Source: Sphingobacterium nematocida (GTDB lineage Bacteria > Bacteroidota > Bacteroidia > Sphingobacteriales > Sphingobacteriaceae). Taken from it: a stretch of 64,000 nt of DNA. Below the pieces are notes generated by a model. The model was not told where the DNA came from. It searched no databases and saw nothing but the letters and a program-made list of their open reading frames with translations. Both the position numbers and the translations under genes were made by a program. The stretch spans positions 124,001 through 188,000 of the forward strand of contig NZ_FUZF01000003.1 of NCBI RefSeq assembly GCF_900168125.1, in the 5' to 3' direction. Positions 35,953 through 45,543 of the stretch are shown in pieces; within the stretch, counting starts at the first letter, position 1; every line of letters begins with the position of its first letter.

Positions 35953-36639
35953 TTAATCATCAAAAGTTCCTTCAGGAACGTAAAAATATTCCAGGTCTTT
36001 TTTATTTTCGATAGATCTACAACCTCCATTTTGAAGCAATAAAATCCGCGTACTGATATCCAATACAGAGTTATAATGGTGATCTGAAATCACAAAACCT
36101 TTGCAATGCTTGTATTGGAGGATTACTTCTTGTATCCGCTCTTTGAGATAAGGAGATACCCCTGAGAAAGGTTCATCCAATAGGTAATAGGTCGCTGGCT
36201 GATGTATGAGCAGCAGCAATTCAAGATAACGCTGCTCCCCCACCGACAGCTCGGCTACTTTTTGATGCAAAACTTTTGCTATCACCTCGTCGTTCTGGAT
36301 CAACTCCATGATTTCGACACTTGCAGACATAAGTTTAATCGCATTTCGAACGGAAATAGATGAGGGTAAATAGCGTTGCTGTGGAAGATAACAGACTTTA
36401 CTCGTCTTGAATACGGATTCCGTCCGCTCACCGTCCAATTTGATGTACGCATTTTTAGCACGCAAAACTCCGAAGATAATTTTCATCAAAGTAGTCTTAC
36501 CACAACCATTTCTCCCCAGTAACGCAACGACCTCCCCCACCCTACAACTAAGGTACACACCACTTAACAACTGATAATTAGAGTTATAAGAAAACTCAAT
36601 GGAATCGGCATAAAGCTCTCGTTCTACAGTCATATCCAT
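35953..36639 (-). CDS. stand-alone ABC ATPase paired with a small membrane protein
   Basis: A 228-residue ABC nucleotide-binding protein. Walker A is GRNGCGKTT (about 42-50), Q-loop YLPQQRYLP, a slightly atypical signature LSVGEQRYLELL (LSGGQ reads LSVGE), Walker B YYLLDEPFSG, and H-loop VISDHHY. Two consecutive His in the switch region and the Val in the signature set it apart from typical importers and exporters. Its start overlaps the end of a 111-residue membrane protein gene by 10 bp, and no ordinary permease is nearby. Transport, regulation or a mechanical role are all possible. Confidence 0.85.
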   Translation of the reverse strand: MDMTVERELYADSIEFSYNSNYQLLSGVYLSCRVGEVVALLGRNGCGKTTLMKIIFGVLRAKNAYIKLDGERTESVFKTSKVCYLPQQRYLPSSISVRNAIKLMSASVEIMELIQNDEVIAKVLHQKVAELSVGEQRYLELLLLIHQPATYYLLDEPFSGVSPYLKERIQEVILQYKHCKGFVISDHHYNSVLDISTRILLLQNGGCRSIENKKDLEYFYVPEGTFDD

Positions 36640-36965
36640 TGGAGGGGAAATAAGAGTAACGTGACAATAATATTGATCAGAAAGGCAACTACAAGAACCT
36701 TTCTTTTCGAAAATCCTAAATTGTAATATAAGTAGTTCGTATGTTTGTTAAAGAACGTATCCATACCTACTGCAATAAGGAAACCAACTGTAGCAAAAAC
36801 GAAAGGTAGCTTTTTTATTCCTTCGATCGTAGATTCTACCGTAAAAACTGGTGTTACAGCCATCATATCCGCCAGTTCCATTTTCAACGGAATTACACTG
36901 AGCACAAAAGATATGCCCAAATTTGCGAGAAATATTTGCTTATAATAGAACCAATAAACCTTCAT
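36630..36965 (-). CDS. small membrane protein, partner of the ABC ATPase
   Basis: A 111-residue protein with about three hydrophobic segments (near residues 10-28, 52-68 and 88-108) separated by charged loops (GFSKRKVLVV, FFNKHTNYLYYN). No domain is recognised. The 10-bp overlap with the ATPase gene implies translational coupling, so it is probably the membrane anchor of that ATPase. At this size it is far below a standard six-helix permease; it would have to oligomerise or use another subunit. Confidence 0.65.
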   Translation of the reverse strand: MKVYWFYYKQIFLANLGISFVLSVIPLKMELADMMAVTPVFTVESTIEGIKKLPFVFATVGFLIAVGMDTFFNKHTNYLYYNLGFSKRKVLVVAFLINIIVTLLLFPLQWI

Positions 36966-37080
36966 TATTTAGATTTTCAGTTCTAAGATACTTTTTAAAA
37001 AGATTAGATCTGTTTTTTTAAATTTTTTTAACATTCAAATCCATAGGTATCTCCAATTCGACGGATATAACGAGAGAAGT

Positions 37081-38919
37081 CTAAATAATCCCATGCAGCG
37101 ATCCTCCTTGGGCACCTAATCGATCTATACGCCGCTCTACCGTTTCATCTTTAATCAGATCTGGTGCGTGATGCGGCTTACGACGTGCGTCAATAATAAC
37201 CGGTCCTCTGCACCCCCAATGTTTAAACTTGGTAAATGAATCGATGCCATAGATATCAAAAGCGGGATTGGACTTAGTAAATGTAACCCACACAAAGTTG
37301 TTGACACTATCAGCCGTGAAACCTGCGTCATCTGCGATGACCAACATCGGAATACCTTCGAAATCTACCTCTTTAGCAGCTTCACACCAAGCCGCTAAAA
37401 TAGCCTGCTCCTCTTCGTAAGACGTAAATGCGGCCCCATCCAAAATGAGCACCCCTGGCAAAGCCAATTTGGCATTATTAAAAGGTCTTGGCAGATCCAT
37501 ATTAGCTGGCATCTGTGTGATTAGTGTACGTTTCTTGGACCCTGCCGCTGCAAACACCACCTTAGAACCTGCATTCAGGCCATCACCGGAATAATCTAGG
37601 GTATCTATTGTGGTATTGGTATGAAAGTGCAAATCGCGCGTCAGGTCTATACGCTCAAGAAGATGGCTTAAATAACCTGGAATATCATGAATATCGAGCT
37701 GTGGATTGTCCTCATCGGCCGTAATAAACAAATACTTCGCGAGACTCAATTGATTTTTACCTAATATCTGATTGGCAATAGTTAAGATCTCTTGAGGACG
37801 ATCAACCTTCTGATAGGGGGTATAGCTCTCTCGACCGATAGCGAATAACAAGGGATGCACACCCGCTGGATCGACTGCATGAACGGCTTTTAATCCTGCT
37901 ATTTCTTTAGGAATAGCACTCCCTGTAATCTCATGGATCAATGCACCAAAACTGGTATCTTCCTGTGGTGGCCGCCCTACCACGGTAAACGACCAAATAG
38001 GGTCTTTTTTATGGTATACATTATGTACACGCATCAACGGGAAGGGATGTGTTAGACTGTAGTAACCAATATGATCTCCAAAGGGACCTTCAGGTTTATT
38101 TTCATTAGGGTATACTGTACCAGTGATCACAAAATCAGCGTCGGCAGAGATACAGAAACCCTCGCTGTCATAAAAATATCTAAACCTTCTATTTCCCAAC
38201 GCACCAGCAAAGATCATTTCGGACAATCCTTCTGGCAATGGCATTACTGCCGATAAGGGGTGCGAAGGTGGACCGCCGACAAATATACTAACTTTCAAAG
38301 GCTTACCTAGTGCATTAGCCTTTTGTTGATGCACACCAATACCACGATGCAACTGATAATGAAGCCCTATTTCTTGGTCTTTAATATATTCATTACCTGA
38401 AAGCTGAATGCGATACATCCCCAGATTGGCCTTCATAATGCCAGGCTGTGTAATATCTTCGGTATATACTTGCGGCATAGTAACAAAGGCTCCGCCATCC
38501 ATAGGCCAGTTCACAATCTGTGGTAGCTTGCTAATCTGGGTCTTACCATAGTTAATGGGGGCATTTGATTTCTTCTTCCAGGGTAAAGCTCCCAAAGCCA
38601 CCGCAGAAGAACCAATGTACTGAAAAGGATTTTTCAGCACAGCTGTGGGGTCCATCTTCACATCCACGAGCTTCTTAATATGGGCCAAGGTGTCTCGAAA
38701 CATAAACTTCGAGCGATCCAATGTACCAAACAAATTGGATACGGCCGGAAACTCCGATCCCTTTACATTTTCAAACAGTAATGCAGGTCCCTCTGCATCA
38801 AAAACACGCATATGAATAGCGGCCATTTCCAAATATGGATCAACTTCTTCCTTTATCCTTACTAAATGTCCATGCTGTTCCAAATCGGCGACGCAAGCCG
38901 CTAAACTAGGGTATCCCAT
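37081..38919 (-). CDS. UbiD-family decarboxylase
   Basis: A 612-residue prenylated-FMN-dependent decarboxylase of the UbiD family. Hallmarks: GPALLFENVKGSEFP near the N-terminus, ANLGMYRIQLSGN with the conserved Arg, HRGIGVHQQKA, VGGPPSHPL, and the catalytic acidic segment PEGPFGDHIGYY. The C-terminal region adds WCEAAKEVDFEG and WGCRGPVIIDARRKPHH. In bacteria without ubiquinone such enzymes are often assigned to menaquinone or aromatic acid metabolism; I cannot choose. The required UbiX-type prenyltransferase is not in the window. A -7-like box lies at 38940-38947 on this strand. Confidence 0.9.
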   Translation of the reverse strand: MGYPSLAACVADLEQHGHLVRIKEEVDPYLEMAAIHMRVFDAEGPALLFENVKGSEFPAVSNLFGTLDRSKFMFRDTLAHIKKLVDVKMDPTAVLKNPFQYIGSSAVALGALPWKKKSNAPINYGKTQISKLPQIVNWPMDGGAFVTMPQVYTEDITQPGIMKANLGMYRIQLSGNEYIKDQEIGLHYQLHRGIGVHQQKANALGKPLKVSIFVGGPPSHPLSAVMPLPEGLSEMIFAGALGNRRFRYFYDSEGFCISADADFVITGTVYPNENKPEGPFGDHIGYYSLTHPFPLMRVHNVYHKKDPIWSFTVVGRPPQEDTSFGALIHEITGSAIPKEIAGLKAVHAVDPAGVHPLLFAIGRESYTPYQKVDRPQEILTIANQILGKNQLSLAKYLFITADEDNPQLDIHDIPGYLSHLLERIDLTRDLHFHTNTTIDTLDYSGDGLNAGSKVVFAAAGSKKRTLITQMPANMDLPRPFNNAKLALPGVLILDGAAFTSYEEEQAILAAWCEAAKEVDFEGIPMLVIADDAGFTADSVNNFVWVTFTKSNPAFDIYGIDSFTKFKHWGCRGPVIIDARRKPHHAPDLIKDETVERRIDRLGAQGGSLHGII

Positions 38920-38989
38920 ATCTTTGTTTAAGTGAATAGCAAAAATAGCAGAATATTTCTGCTAAAAAAACTTCGATAGATCTCTTGCT

Positions 38990-39853
38990 TCATAATCCGC
39001 GTTCGATCGGTATCGTTACGAAATCTACCTGTCCCTGCCAAAGCGTATTATCTGTAACCTGGGCTCCCATGGTTCCCAACAGGTAATCGTCGTGCAGCTG
39101 GCTATCTATACCATATAATAATTTATTAAACCATATTGCAAGCTTTTTACTCGGCACAGAAAAAACCTTATAGTCCATCTGAACCCCGCGTCGCGTTATA
39201 TACCAACGCACCAACTCATTCATATCCATAACCCGCTCGCCACCAAACTCGATCCACTGGCAGATAAAGCTTTCTTGCCAGTTCACTTTTTTTATAAAAG
39301 AAAAAAGATCAGACAACAATATTGGCTTAAATTTTACATTTCCTAACTTGGAATAAAGGTAGATTAACCTGTTTTTCAACATCTCGTCCATAAGTCGTTC
39401 GAATGAACTACCTACACCAACAGCCAAATCTTTTAACAGAATAGTATACTGCACGCCCAGCTCTAGGAAGAGATCTTCCACTTCCTTTAGATACCCCGTA
39501 TCATGAGCTCGCGCTATGTATACGATACGGCTGCATCCGTTGCGTTGTGAAAGAAAAATAAAATTACGTAGTGACAAAAGTTCATACTGTATACCTAGTT
39601 GATCCTTTTGATGGGGTATCTGCGCAAAATAAATAGACAAATCCAATCTCTGTATATGAAAATCATCAAAGGATTTACCTTTTTTTATAAGGTCTACCGA
39701 AAAAACTGTGGCATTAATATCGGTATTCACCTTTCGTTTTAAAAGATCAACATCTCTAACTAGGCCAAAGACGTTATGCTCCGCATCGGGCAAAAAGGAT
39801 AACGCAGCACGCCCAAGATAGGAATTCAACCCACACAACAATAAATTCATCAT
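38990..39853 (-). CDS. NAD(P)-binding Rossmann-fold protein (NmrA/epimerase-like)
   Basis: A 287-residue protein beginning with a Rossmann beta-alpha-beta (MMNLLLCGLNSYLGRAALSF), in which the usual GxxGxxG reads GLNSYLG, as in some atypical SDR/NmrA proteins. IYFAQIPHQKDQ and RIVYIARAHDTGYLKEVEDLF match the next strands of the fold, but the Tyr-x-x-x-Lys catalytic pair is not evident. It may therefore be a dinucleotide-binding sensor or a very divergent epimerase. It is divergent from the cryptochrome gene, with a -7-like box at 39914-39921 on this strand. Confidence 0.6.
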   Translation of the reverse strand: MMNLLLCGLNSYLGRAALSFLPDAEHNVFGLVRDVDLLKRKVNTDINATVFSVDLIKKGKSFDDFHIQRLDLSIYFAQIPHQKDQLGIQYELLSLRNFIFLSQRNGCSRIVYIARAHDTGYLKEVEDLFLELGVQYTILLKDLAVGVGSSFERLMDEMLKNRLIYLYSKLGNVKFKPILLSDLFSFIKKVNWQESFICQWIEFGGERVMDMNELVRWYITRRGVQMDYKVFSVPSKKLAIWFNKLLYGIDSQLHDDYLLGTMGAQVTDNTLWQGQVDFVTIPIERGL

Positions 39854-40093
39854 GTTATACTTATTTTACCTTTCATACCTACAATAAGTGTACTTACCAT
39901 TAATTTGTTTTCGCAAAAGTAACTGTTTATTCATTTTTATCTAAAAAGAAGCCTGCAATTAGCATATTTTGACTTATTAAAAGGGATTTGTTTAAATATT
40001 GTAAATATTCAATATCTCCCACGGCACAATACCTTAAATGTAATATCTTTACAGCACTTGAAATTAATCTAAATAATAGTACGTGGTAGGTAA

Positions 40094-41281
40094 ATGAGCA
40101 AAAAGGTTATTTTAGTTTGGTTTAGGAATGATCTTCGTACCCAAGACAATGAGGTACTACAGAATGCTATTCAGAAAGCAGATTTTATTATTCCGGTTTA
40201 TATTTTCGACCCTCGTTATTATCAAGAAAACAAATTTGGTTTTCAAAATACAGGGGAATCCCGAGCAGATTACATTGCTCAAACCGTACTTTCCTTAAAA
40301 GAAAAGTTGCAATCGCTTGGTGGTGACTTGTTGACATTTCAAGGATATCCAGAGGATATTATCCCACAATTGGTACAAAAATATGATGCCGACGAAGTAT
40401 ATCACCACCGTGAAGTAGCTCAACGTGAAACAGACATTTCAGAACTCGTAGAAGAGTCGTTATGGAAAGTAAAACGTAACCTCCGCCATTTTATCGGTCA
40501 CACCTTATACCACAAAGAAGACTTGGCCTTCCCTATCAGAGATATTCCGAATGATTTCAACACATTCCGAAAAAAGGTCGTCAAAGAAAGTTTCGTAAGG
40601 GAATGCATAGCAGATATAGAAAAGGTGAGTATACCTCCACATCTTGAAAAAACTAATTTCCCTTTTGAACTAGGCACAACAGAACCTGTTAACCAATTTG
40701 GTGAATCTGCTGCTTTTGATGCCCTCACAAGACTGATCAAAGATACGGAGGTAAATATGGAAAGTTATACAGACCTATCTCCTTACCTTGCCTTAGGGGT
40801 GCTATCTCCTGCATTTACTTTCCATTTTTTGAGCAAAAACATCAATTCCAAAAACAAAAAGGGGATGAATGCCTTTATAGAGAGCTTGATGATGCGGGAT
40901 TACTTTCGTTTTATGCTAAAAAAACACCCTAATTGTTATTTCAAAAGTGAACAAGGACCTTCGGAAAACAATAATCTTTCACTATGGACTAAAGGCCTTA
41001 CCGATAATGAAACGGTCAACAATTTAATGTTAAAGCTGAACGAAACAGGAAGATTAACCCGCAAAGAAAGGGAGATAACAGCAATGTATCTTATTTATGA
41101 ACTTAATGAGAACTGGCTTGCTGGTGCTGCTTGGTTTGAACAACAGCTTATAGACTATGCCCCAGCGACGATCTATGGCTTCTGGGCCCACATGGCCAAT
41201 CAAGGAACAAGTCTAAAAAACAATAAAACAAAAGAGGACTGGGAGAAGATAAAGAGCGATGTCTCTAAGCAGGTAATTTAG
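40094..41281 (+). CDS. cryptochrome/photolyase family protein, DASH-like, divergent
   Basis: A 395-residue member of the photolyase/cryptochrome family. The N-terminal alpha/beta domain is clear and DASH-like (VILVWFRNDLRTQDNEVL, SLGGDLLTFQGYPED, EVYHHREVAQRE, IGHTLYHKEDLAFP). The FAD domain is recognisable (LSPYLALGVLSP, LMMRDYFRFMLKKHP, LWTKGLTDNETVNNLML) but altered at key points: the usual TGxxxNRxRQ reads TGRLTRKERE, and the NYGNWxxxAG-like segment reads TIYGFWAHMANQG. The normal C-terminal tail of roughly 30 residues is absent. FAD binding or repair activity may be modified or lost. Confidence 0.8.
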   Translation: MSKKVILVWFRNDLRTQDNEVLQNAIQKADFIIPVYIFDPRYYQENKFGFQNTGESRADYIAQTVLSLKEKLQSLGGDLLTFQGYPEDIIPQLVQKYDADEVYHHREVAQRETDISELVEESLWKVKRNLRHFIGHTLYHKEDLAFPIRDIPNDFNTFRKKVVKESFVRECIADIEKVSIPPHLEKTNFPFELGTTEPVNQFGESAAFDALTRLIKDTEVNMESYTDLSPYLALGVLSPAFTFHFLSKNINSKNKKGMNAFIESLMMRDYFRFMLKKHPNCYFKSEQGPSENNNLSLWTKGLTDNETVNNLMLKLNETGRLTRKEREITAMYLIYELNENWLAGAAWFEQQLIDYAPATIYGFWAHMANQGTSLKNNKTKEDWEKIKSDVSKQVI

Positions 41282-41433
41282 CAAGATTAATAAAGATATT
41301 TATCCGAATAAGCCATTTAAGTTTATTACCATAAAATTGAGACTATTTAACGACAAAAACTTAAACTTCAATACTCGAAACTCCTATTTAATTCCTAAAT
41401 TTGGCAAATTCTTATTGATTATATCAAAAGTAA

Positions 41434-44172
41434 ATGGATAAATTGACATATTTGAGTAACGCCGATTCGAGCTATATCGATGGGTTATATCAAGCGTACA
41501 AGCAAGATCCAAATTCGGTAGATTTTGGATGGCAAAAATTTTTTGAAGGTTTTGAGTTCGGTCAAGGTGCTGAAGGTATCAGCATCGATACTGAAAATGT
41601 TTCCGAGCATGCGTTAAAGGAAATCAATGTATTGAACATGATCCATGGCTATAGAGACCGTGGCCACTTGTTTACTCATACGAACCCTGTCCGTGAACGT
41701 CGTAAATACTACCCGGGCAAAGAGTTGGAGACCTTTGGCCTTTCTGAAGCAGATATGGATACAGTATTCAATGCTGGTATCGAAATCGGGATAGGTCCTG
41801 CTAAGCTACGCGACATCCGTCAACTTATCGAAGATACTTATTGTCGTTCTATAGGCGCTGAGTTTAAGTATATCCGTAACCCGGAAAAAATAAAATGGTT
41901 GCAAGACCGTATGGAGGCTGATCGTAATACACCTTCTTACTCTACAGAACAAAAGAAACGCATTTTACAAAAAATAAATAGAGCCGTTGTTTTCGAAAGC
42001 TTCCTAGGAACCAAATTCCTAGGGCAGAAAAGGTTCTCTTTAGAAGGTGCTGAAAGTTTAATTCCGGCACTAGACTCTGTAATGGAGAAAGGTGCAGACC
42101 TAGGTATACAAGAATTTATGATAGGTATGGCTCACCGTGGCCGTCTTAACGTATTGGCCAATATCATGGGCAAACCGTATAAGACTATTCTTTCTGAATT
42201 CGAAGGTAAAATGTACAAGGAAGAAGATCCTGAATTGCAATTTGGAGGTGATGTAAAATACCACTTGGGATATTCTTCGGATATAACTACTGATAAAGGA
42301 AAACATATCCATTTATCTTTAGCACCAAACCCTTCTCACCTGGAAACTGTAGACCCTATCGTAGAAGGTATGGTTCGCTCCAAAATCGACATGAAATATG
42401 ATGGTGACTCGTCGAAAATAGCTCCTATTTTAATTCATGGTGATGCAGCCATTGCAGGTCAAGGTGTTGTATTTGAGGTCACTCAAATGTCCAAATTAGA
42501 TGGTTACAAAACCGGTGGTACAATCCACATTGTGATCAATAATCAAGTTGGTTTCACGACAAACTATAAAGATGCCCGCTCTGGCACTTACTGTACAGAT
42601 GTAGCTAAAATCACTTCATCTCCTGTTTTTCATGTGAATGGTGACGATGCGGAGGCTGTAGTATACGCAATCAATCTTGCCGTAGAATACCGTCAAAAAT
42701 ATAAAACAGATGTCTTTATCGACTTATTGTGTTACCGTCGCTACGGACATAACGAAGCTGATGAGCCTAAGTTTACACAACCACTACTTTACAAACTTAT
42801 TGAGAAGCATGCTAACCCAAAAGAGGTTTATGCAAAAAAATTAATAGACGAAGGATCTATTGAAGCTTCTTATGCCAAAGAAGTAGAAAAAGAGTTTAAA
42901 GACTATTTACAGACTCAGTTGGACGCTTCAAAAGCTATAGAAAGTTTAGAAGAAGAAGTGCCTATGTTTGGTGGAGCTTGGAAAGGCTTACGTCCAGCCA
43001 AGAAAGCTGACATATTTCAACCTGTGGAAACGAAAGTTTCGGCAAAAATATTTAAAGATTTAGCGACACAGATTACCACATTACCTAAAGACAAGAAATT
43101 CTTCCGTAAAATCTCTAAGTTGTTTGAAGACCGTGCGTCAATGATTGAAAAGGATGCATACGATTGGGCAATGGGTGAGTTGATGGCTTATGCTACATTA
43201 TTAAATGATGGTAAGCGTGTCCGCATTTCCGGTCAGGATGTACAACGTGGTACTTTCTCTCATCGTCATGCTGTATTGACTTTAGAGGATTCTGAAGAAA
43301 AATATGTGCCATTAGCAAATGTTAAGGGGGGTGACAAATTCAGCATTTACAACTCATTGCTTTCGGAATATGGTGTCCTAGGCTTTGAATACGGTTATGC
43401 TTCTGCAAATCCACAGGCACTTACTATCTGGGAAGCTCAATTTGGAGATTTCTATAATGGTGCTCAAATCATCGTTGACCAATACCTAAGTAGTGCGGAG
43501 ACAAAATGGAAACGCTCCAATGGATTAGTTATGATGTTGCCTCATGGTATGGAAGGTCAAGGACCCGAACACTCTTCAGGGCGTATTGAAAGATTTTTGG
43601 AGCTGTGTGCAAACGATAACTTAATCGTCGCCAACTGTACTACACCAGCAAACTACTTCCACTTATTACGTCGTCAATTGGTTCGCGACTTCCGCAAACC
43701 CTTGATCGTATTTACACCGAAGAGTTTATTGCGTCACCCAAAAGTTGTTTCCAAGGTCGAAGACTTTACAAAGGTCAACTTCCAAGAGGTAATTGATGAC
43801 AGCGCTGTTAAAGCTACCTCTGTAAAACGTGTACTTTTCTGTTCAGGTAAAGTTTATTACGACTTGTTAGAAAAACAACAATCGGATAAGCGTAACGATG
43901 TGGCTATTGTCCGTATCGAGCAATTGTACCCGGCACCTGTAGATCAATTGGAAGCGATCCGCAAGAAATACAATAAAGCTACGGAGTTCATATGGGTTCA
44001 GGAAGAAAATGAAAACATGGGTGCGTGGCCATATTACTGCCGCAAATTCCGTAGATCTGAAATTGAGTTTACAGATGTAATCGCAAGAAAAGAAAGCGGA
44101 AGTCCGGCTACAGGTTATATGAAACAACATATCGCTCAACAAGAAGCAATCATTAATAAAGCATTTGAATAA
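41434..44172 (+). CDS. sucA: 2-oxoglutarate dehydrogenase E1 component
   Basis: The 912-residue thiamine-diphosphate-dependent E1 of the TCA-cycle complex that decarboxylates 2-oxoglutarate. The N-terminus has the typical SNADSSYIDGLYQAYKQDP and an E2-binding stretch. Core motifs follow: FIGMAHRGRLNVLAN, HIHLSLAPNPSHLETVDPIVEG, HGDAAIAGQGVVFE, HIVINNQVGFTTN (ThDP/Mg site), and GGTFSHRHAVL-like and MLPHGMEGQGPEHSSGR in the transketolase C-terminal half. It precedes odhB by 66 bp. A TAAATTTG box at 41396-41403 may be its -7 element. Confidence 0.97.
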   Translation: MDKLTYLSNADSSYIDGLYQAYKQDPNSVDFGWQKFFEGFEFGQGAEGISIDTENVSEHALKEINVLNMIHGYRDRGHLFTHTNPVRERRKYYPGKELETFGLSEADMDTVFNAGIEIGIGPAKLRDIRQLIEDTYCRSIGAEFKYIRNPEKIKWLQDRMEADRNTPSYSTEQKKRILQKINRAVVFESFLGTKFLGQKRFSLEGAESLIPALDSVMEKGADLGIQEFMIGMAHRGRLNVLANIMGKPYKTILSEFEGKMYKEEDPELQFGGDVKYHLGYSSDITTDKGKHIHLSLAPNPSHLETVDPIVEGMVRSKIDMKYDGDSSKIAPILIHGDAAIAGQGVVFEVTQMSKLDGYKTGGTIHIVINNQVGFTTNYKDARSGTYCTDVAKITSSPVFHVNGDDAEAVVYAINLAVEYRQKYKTDVFIDLLCYRRYGHNEADEPKFTQPLLYKLIEKHANPKEVYAKKLIDEGSIEASYAKEVEKEFKDYLQTQLDASKAIESLEEEVPMFGGAWKGLRPAKKADIFQPVETKVSAKIFKDLATQITTLPKDKKFFRKISKLFEDRASMIEKDAYDWAMGELMAYATLLNDGKRVRISGQDVQRGTFSHRHAVLTLEDSEEKYVPLANVKGGDKFSIYNSLLSEYGVLGFEYGYASANPQALTIWEAQFGDFYNGAQIIVDQYLSSAETKWKRSNGLVMMLPHGMEGQGPEHSSGRIERFLELCANDNLIVANCTTPANYFHLLRRQLVRDFRKPLIVFTPKSLLRHPKVVSKVEDFTKVNFQEVIDDSAVKATSVKRVLFCSGKVYYDLLEKQQSDKRNDVAIVRIEQLYPAPVDQLEAIRKKYNKATEFIWVQEENENMGAWPYYCRKFRRSEIEFTDVIARKESGSPATGYMKQHIAQQEAIINKAFE

Positions 44173-44188
44173 ACATTTATAAAAGCCA

Positions 44189-44219
44189 AACGTTGTATAT
44201 ATATCCTATATACAACGTT
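44189..44219 (+). other. hairpin between sucA and odhB
   Basis: A perfect 13-bp inverted repeat (44189-44201 with 44207-44219, 5-nt loop) followed by GGTTTTAAAG, 17 nt after the sucA stop and 19 nt before the odhB ATG. It could be a leaky terminator or a processing/stability element setting the E1:E2 ratio. Confidence 0.6.
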
Positions 44220-44238
44220 GGTTTTAAAGAGAACACAT

Positions 44239-45474
44239 ATGAGCTTAGAAATCAAAGTCCCTACGGTTGGTGAATCGATTACCGAAGTAACCTTAGCGCA
44301 ATGGCTAAAACAAGATGGCGATTACGTCGAAATGGACGAAAATATTGCCGAACTGGAATCAGACAAAGCTACATTTGAACTACCTGCTGAAAAGGCTGGT
44401 ATTCTTCGTATTATCGCCCAAGAAGGTGATACATTAGAAATCGGTGCAGTGGTATGTACTATCGAAGACGGAGATGCTCCTGCTGGCGATAAAAAAGCCG
44501 ACACTCCTGCCGCTCGAGCAGCAACTTCTGCTCCTGCAGCACAGGCTTCTGAAGCTTCTGAAAATCCAGATTCGTATGCCGCTGGTACTGCGTCTCCTGC
44601 CGCAGCCAAGATATTAAGAGAAAAAGGAATCGACCCTTCTACAATAAAAGGTACAGGAAAAGATGGCCGTATCACAAAAGAAGATGCTGAAAAGGCGCAA
44701 GCTAAACCTGCTGCTCCAAAAGCTGAATCTAAGCCAGCTGCTGCCTCTACCCCAGCTCCTGTCGTAGCTGGTGCACGTGATGAGCGTCGCGAAAAAATGA
44801 GCTCCCTCCGTAAAACGATTGCCAAACGTTTGGTATCGGTTAAGAATGAAACAGCTATGTTGACTACCTTTAACGAGGTTAATATGCAGCCTATCATGGA
44901 TCTAAGAGCGAAATACAAGGACATGTTTAAAGAAAAACATGGTGTAGGCCTTGGTTTCATGTCTTTCTTTACAAAAGCGGTTACTACTGCCTTGAAAGAA
45001 TGGCCTGCGGTAAATGCACGTATTGAGGAAAACGAAATCGTTTATTCAGACTTCGCAGATATCTCTATCGCTGTATCTGCACCAAAAGGACTAGTTGTAC
45101 CTGTCATCAGAAATGCAGAATCAATGTCTTTGTACCAAATAGAGAAGGAAGTTATCAATCTTGCTACCAAGGCTAGAGACAGTAAATTGACAATTGAGGA
45201 AATGACTGGTGGTACATTTACAATCACCAATGGTGGGGTATTCGGATCCATGATGTCTACTCCTATTATCAATGCTCCACAATCTGCAATTTTAGGTATG
45301 CACAACATTGTACAACGCCCTATAGCAGAAAACGGTCAAGTCGTAATTCGTCCGATGATGTACATTGCTTTATCATATGACCACCGCGTTATTGATGGTC
45401 GCGAATCGGTAAGTTTCTTAGTTCGTGTTAAACAACTATTGGAGGATCCAGCTCGCTTGTTATTAGAAGTATAA
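44239..45474 (+). CDS. sucB: 2-oxoglutarate dehydrogenase E2 (dihydrolipoyllysine succinyltransferase)
   Basis: The 411-residue acyltransferase core. It holds one lipoyl domain with the modified Lys in [14 protein letters not shown] (about residue 43), an Ala/Pro-rich linker, a peripheral-subunit-binding domain ([32 protein letters not shown], in parts), a second Ala/Pro/Lys linker, and the catalytic domain ending in [11 protein letters not shown] with the active-site His and Asp. I start at the ATG at 44239, after the hairpin; an upstream TTG at 44218 lies inside that hairpin. It forms an operon with sucA, closed by a terminator. lpd is not here. Confidence 0.97.
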   Translation: MSLEIKVPTVGESITEVTLAQWLKQDGDYVEMDENIAELESDKATFELPAEKAGILRIIAQEGDTLEIGAVVCTIEDGDAPAGDKKADTPAARAATSAPAAQASEASENPDSYAAGTASPAAAKILREKGIDPSTIKGTGKDGRITKEDAEKAQAKPAAPKAESKPAAASTPAPVVAGARDERREKMSSLRKTIAKRLVSVKNETAMLTTFNEVNMQPIMDLRAKYKDMFKEKHGVGLGFMSFFTKAVTTALKEWPAVNARIEENEIVYSDFADISIAVSAPKGLVVPVIRNAESMSLYQIEKEVINLATKARDSKLTIEEMTGGTFTITNGGVFGSMMSTPIINAPQSAILGMHNIVQRPIAENGQVVIRPMMYIALSYDHRVIDGRESVSFLVRVKQLLEDPARLLLEV

Positions 45475-45494
45475 TCTGATATATATATCTTATT

Positions 45495-45525
45495 AAAAGG
45501 TCGTCTTTCGTGGACGGCCTTTTCT
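45495..45525 (+). terminator. intrinsic terminator after odhB/sucB
   Basis: An 11-bp stem with one G-U (45495-45505 with 45513-45523, 7-nt loop), ending in TTTT, 20 bp beyond the stop codon. Confidence 0.85.
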
Positions 45526-45543
45526 ATTCCAAAAAAACCTACC

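Noticed and set aside
44218..44238. TTG start for odhB/sucB
   Set aside because: It falls in the intergenic hairpin; the lipoyl domain begins properly at the ATG at 44239.
44322..44960. Long minus-strand open frame of 212 codons inside odhB
   Set aside because: It lies antisense to the Ala/Pro-rich lipoyl and linker region of a certain gene; its Ser/Ala-rich composition is what the GC-richer codons there produce, and no family is recognisable.
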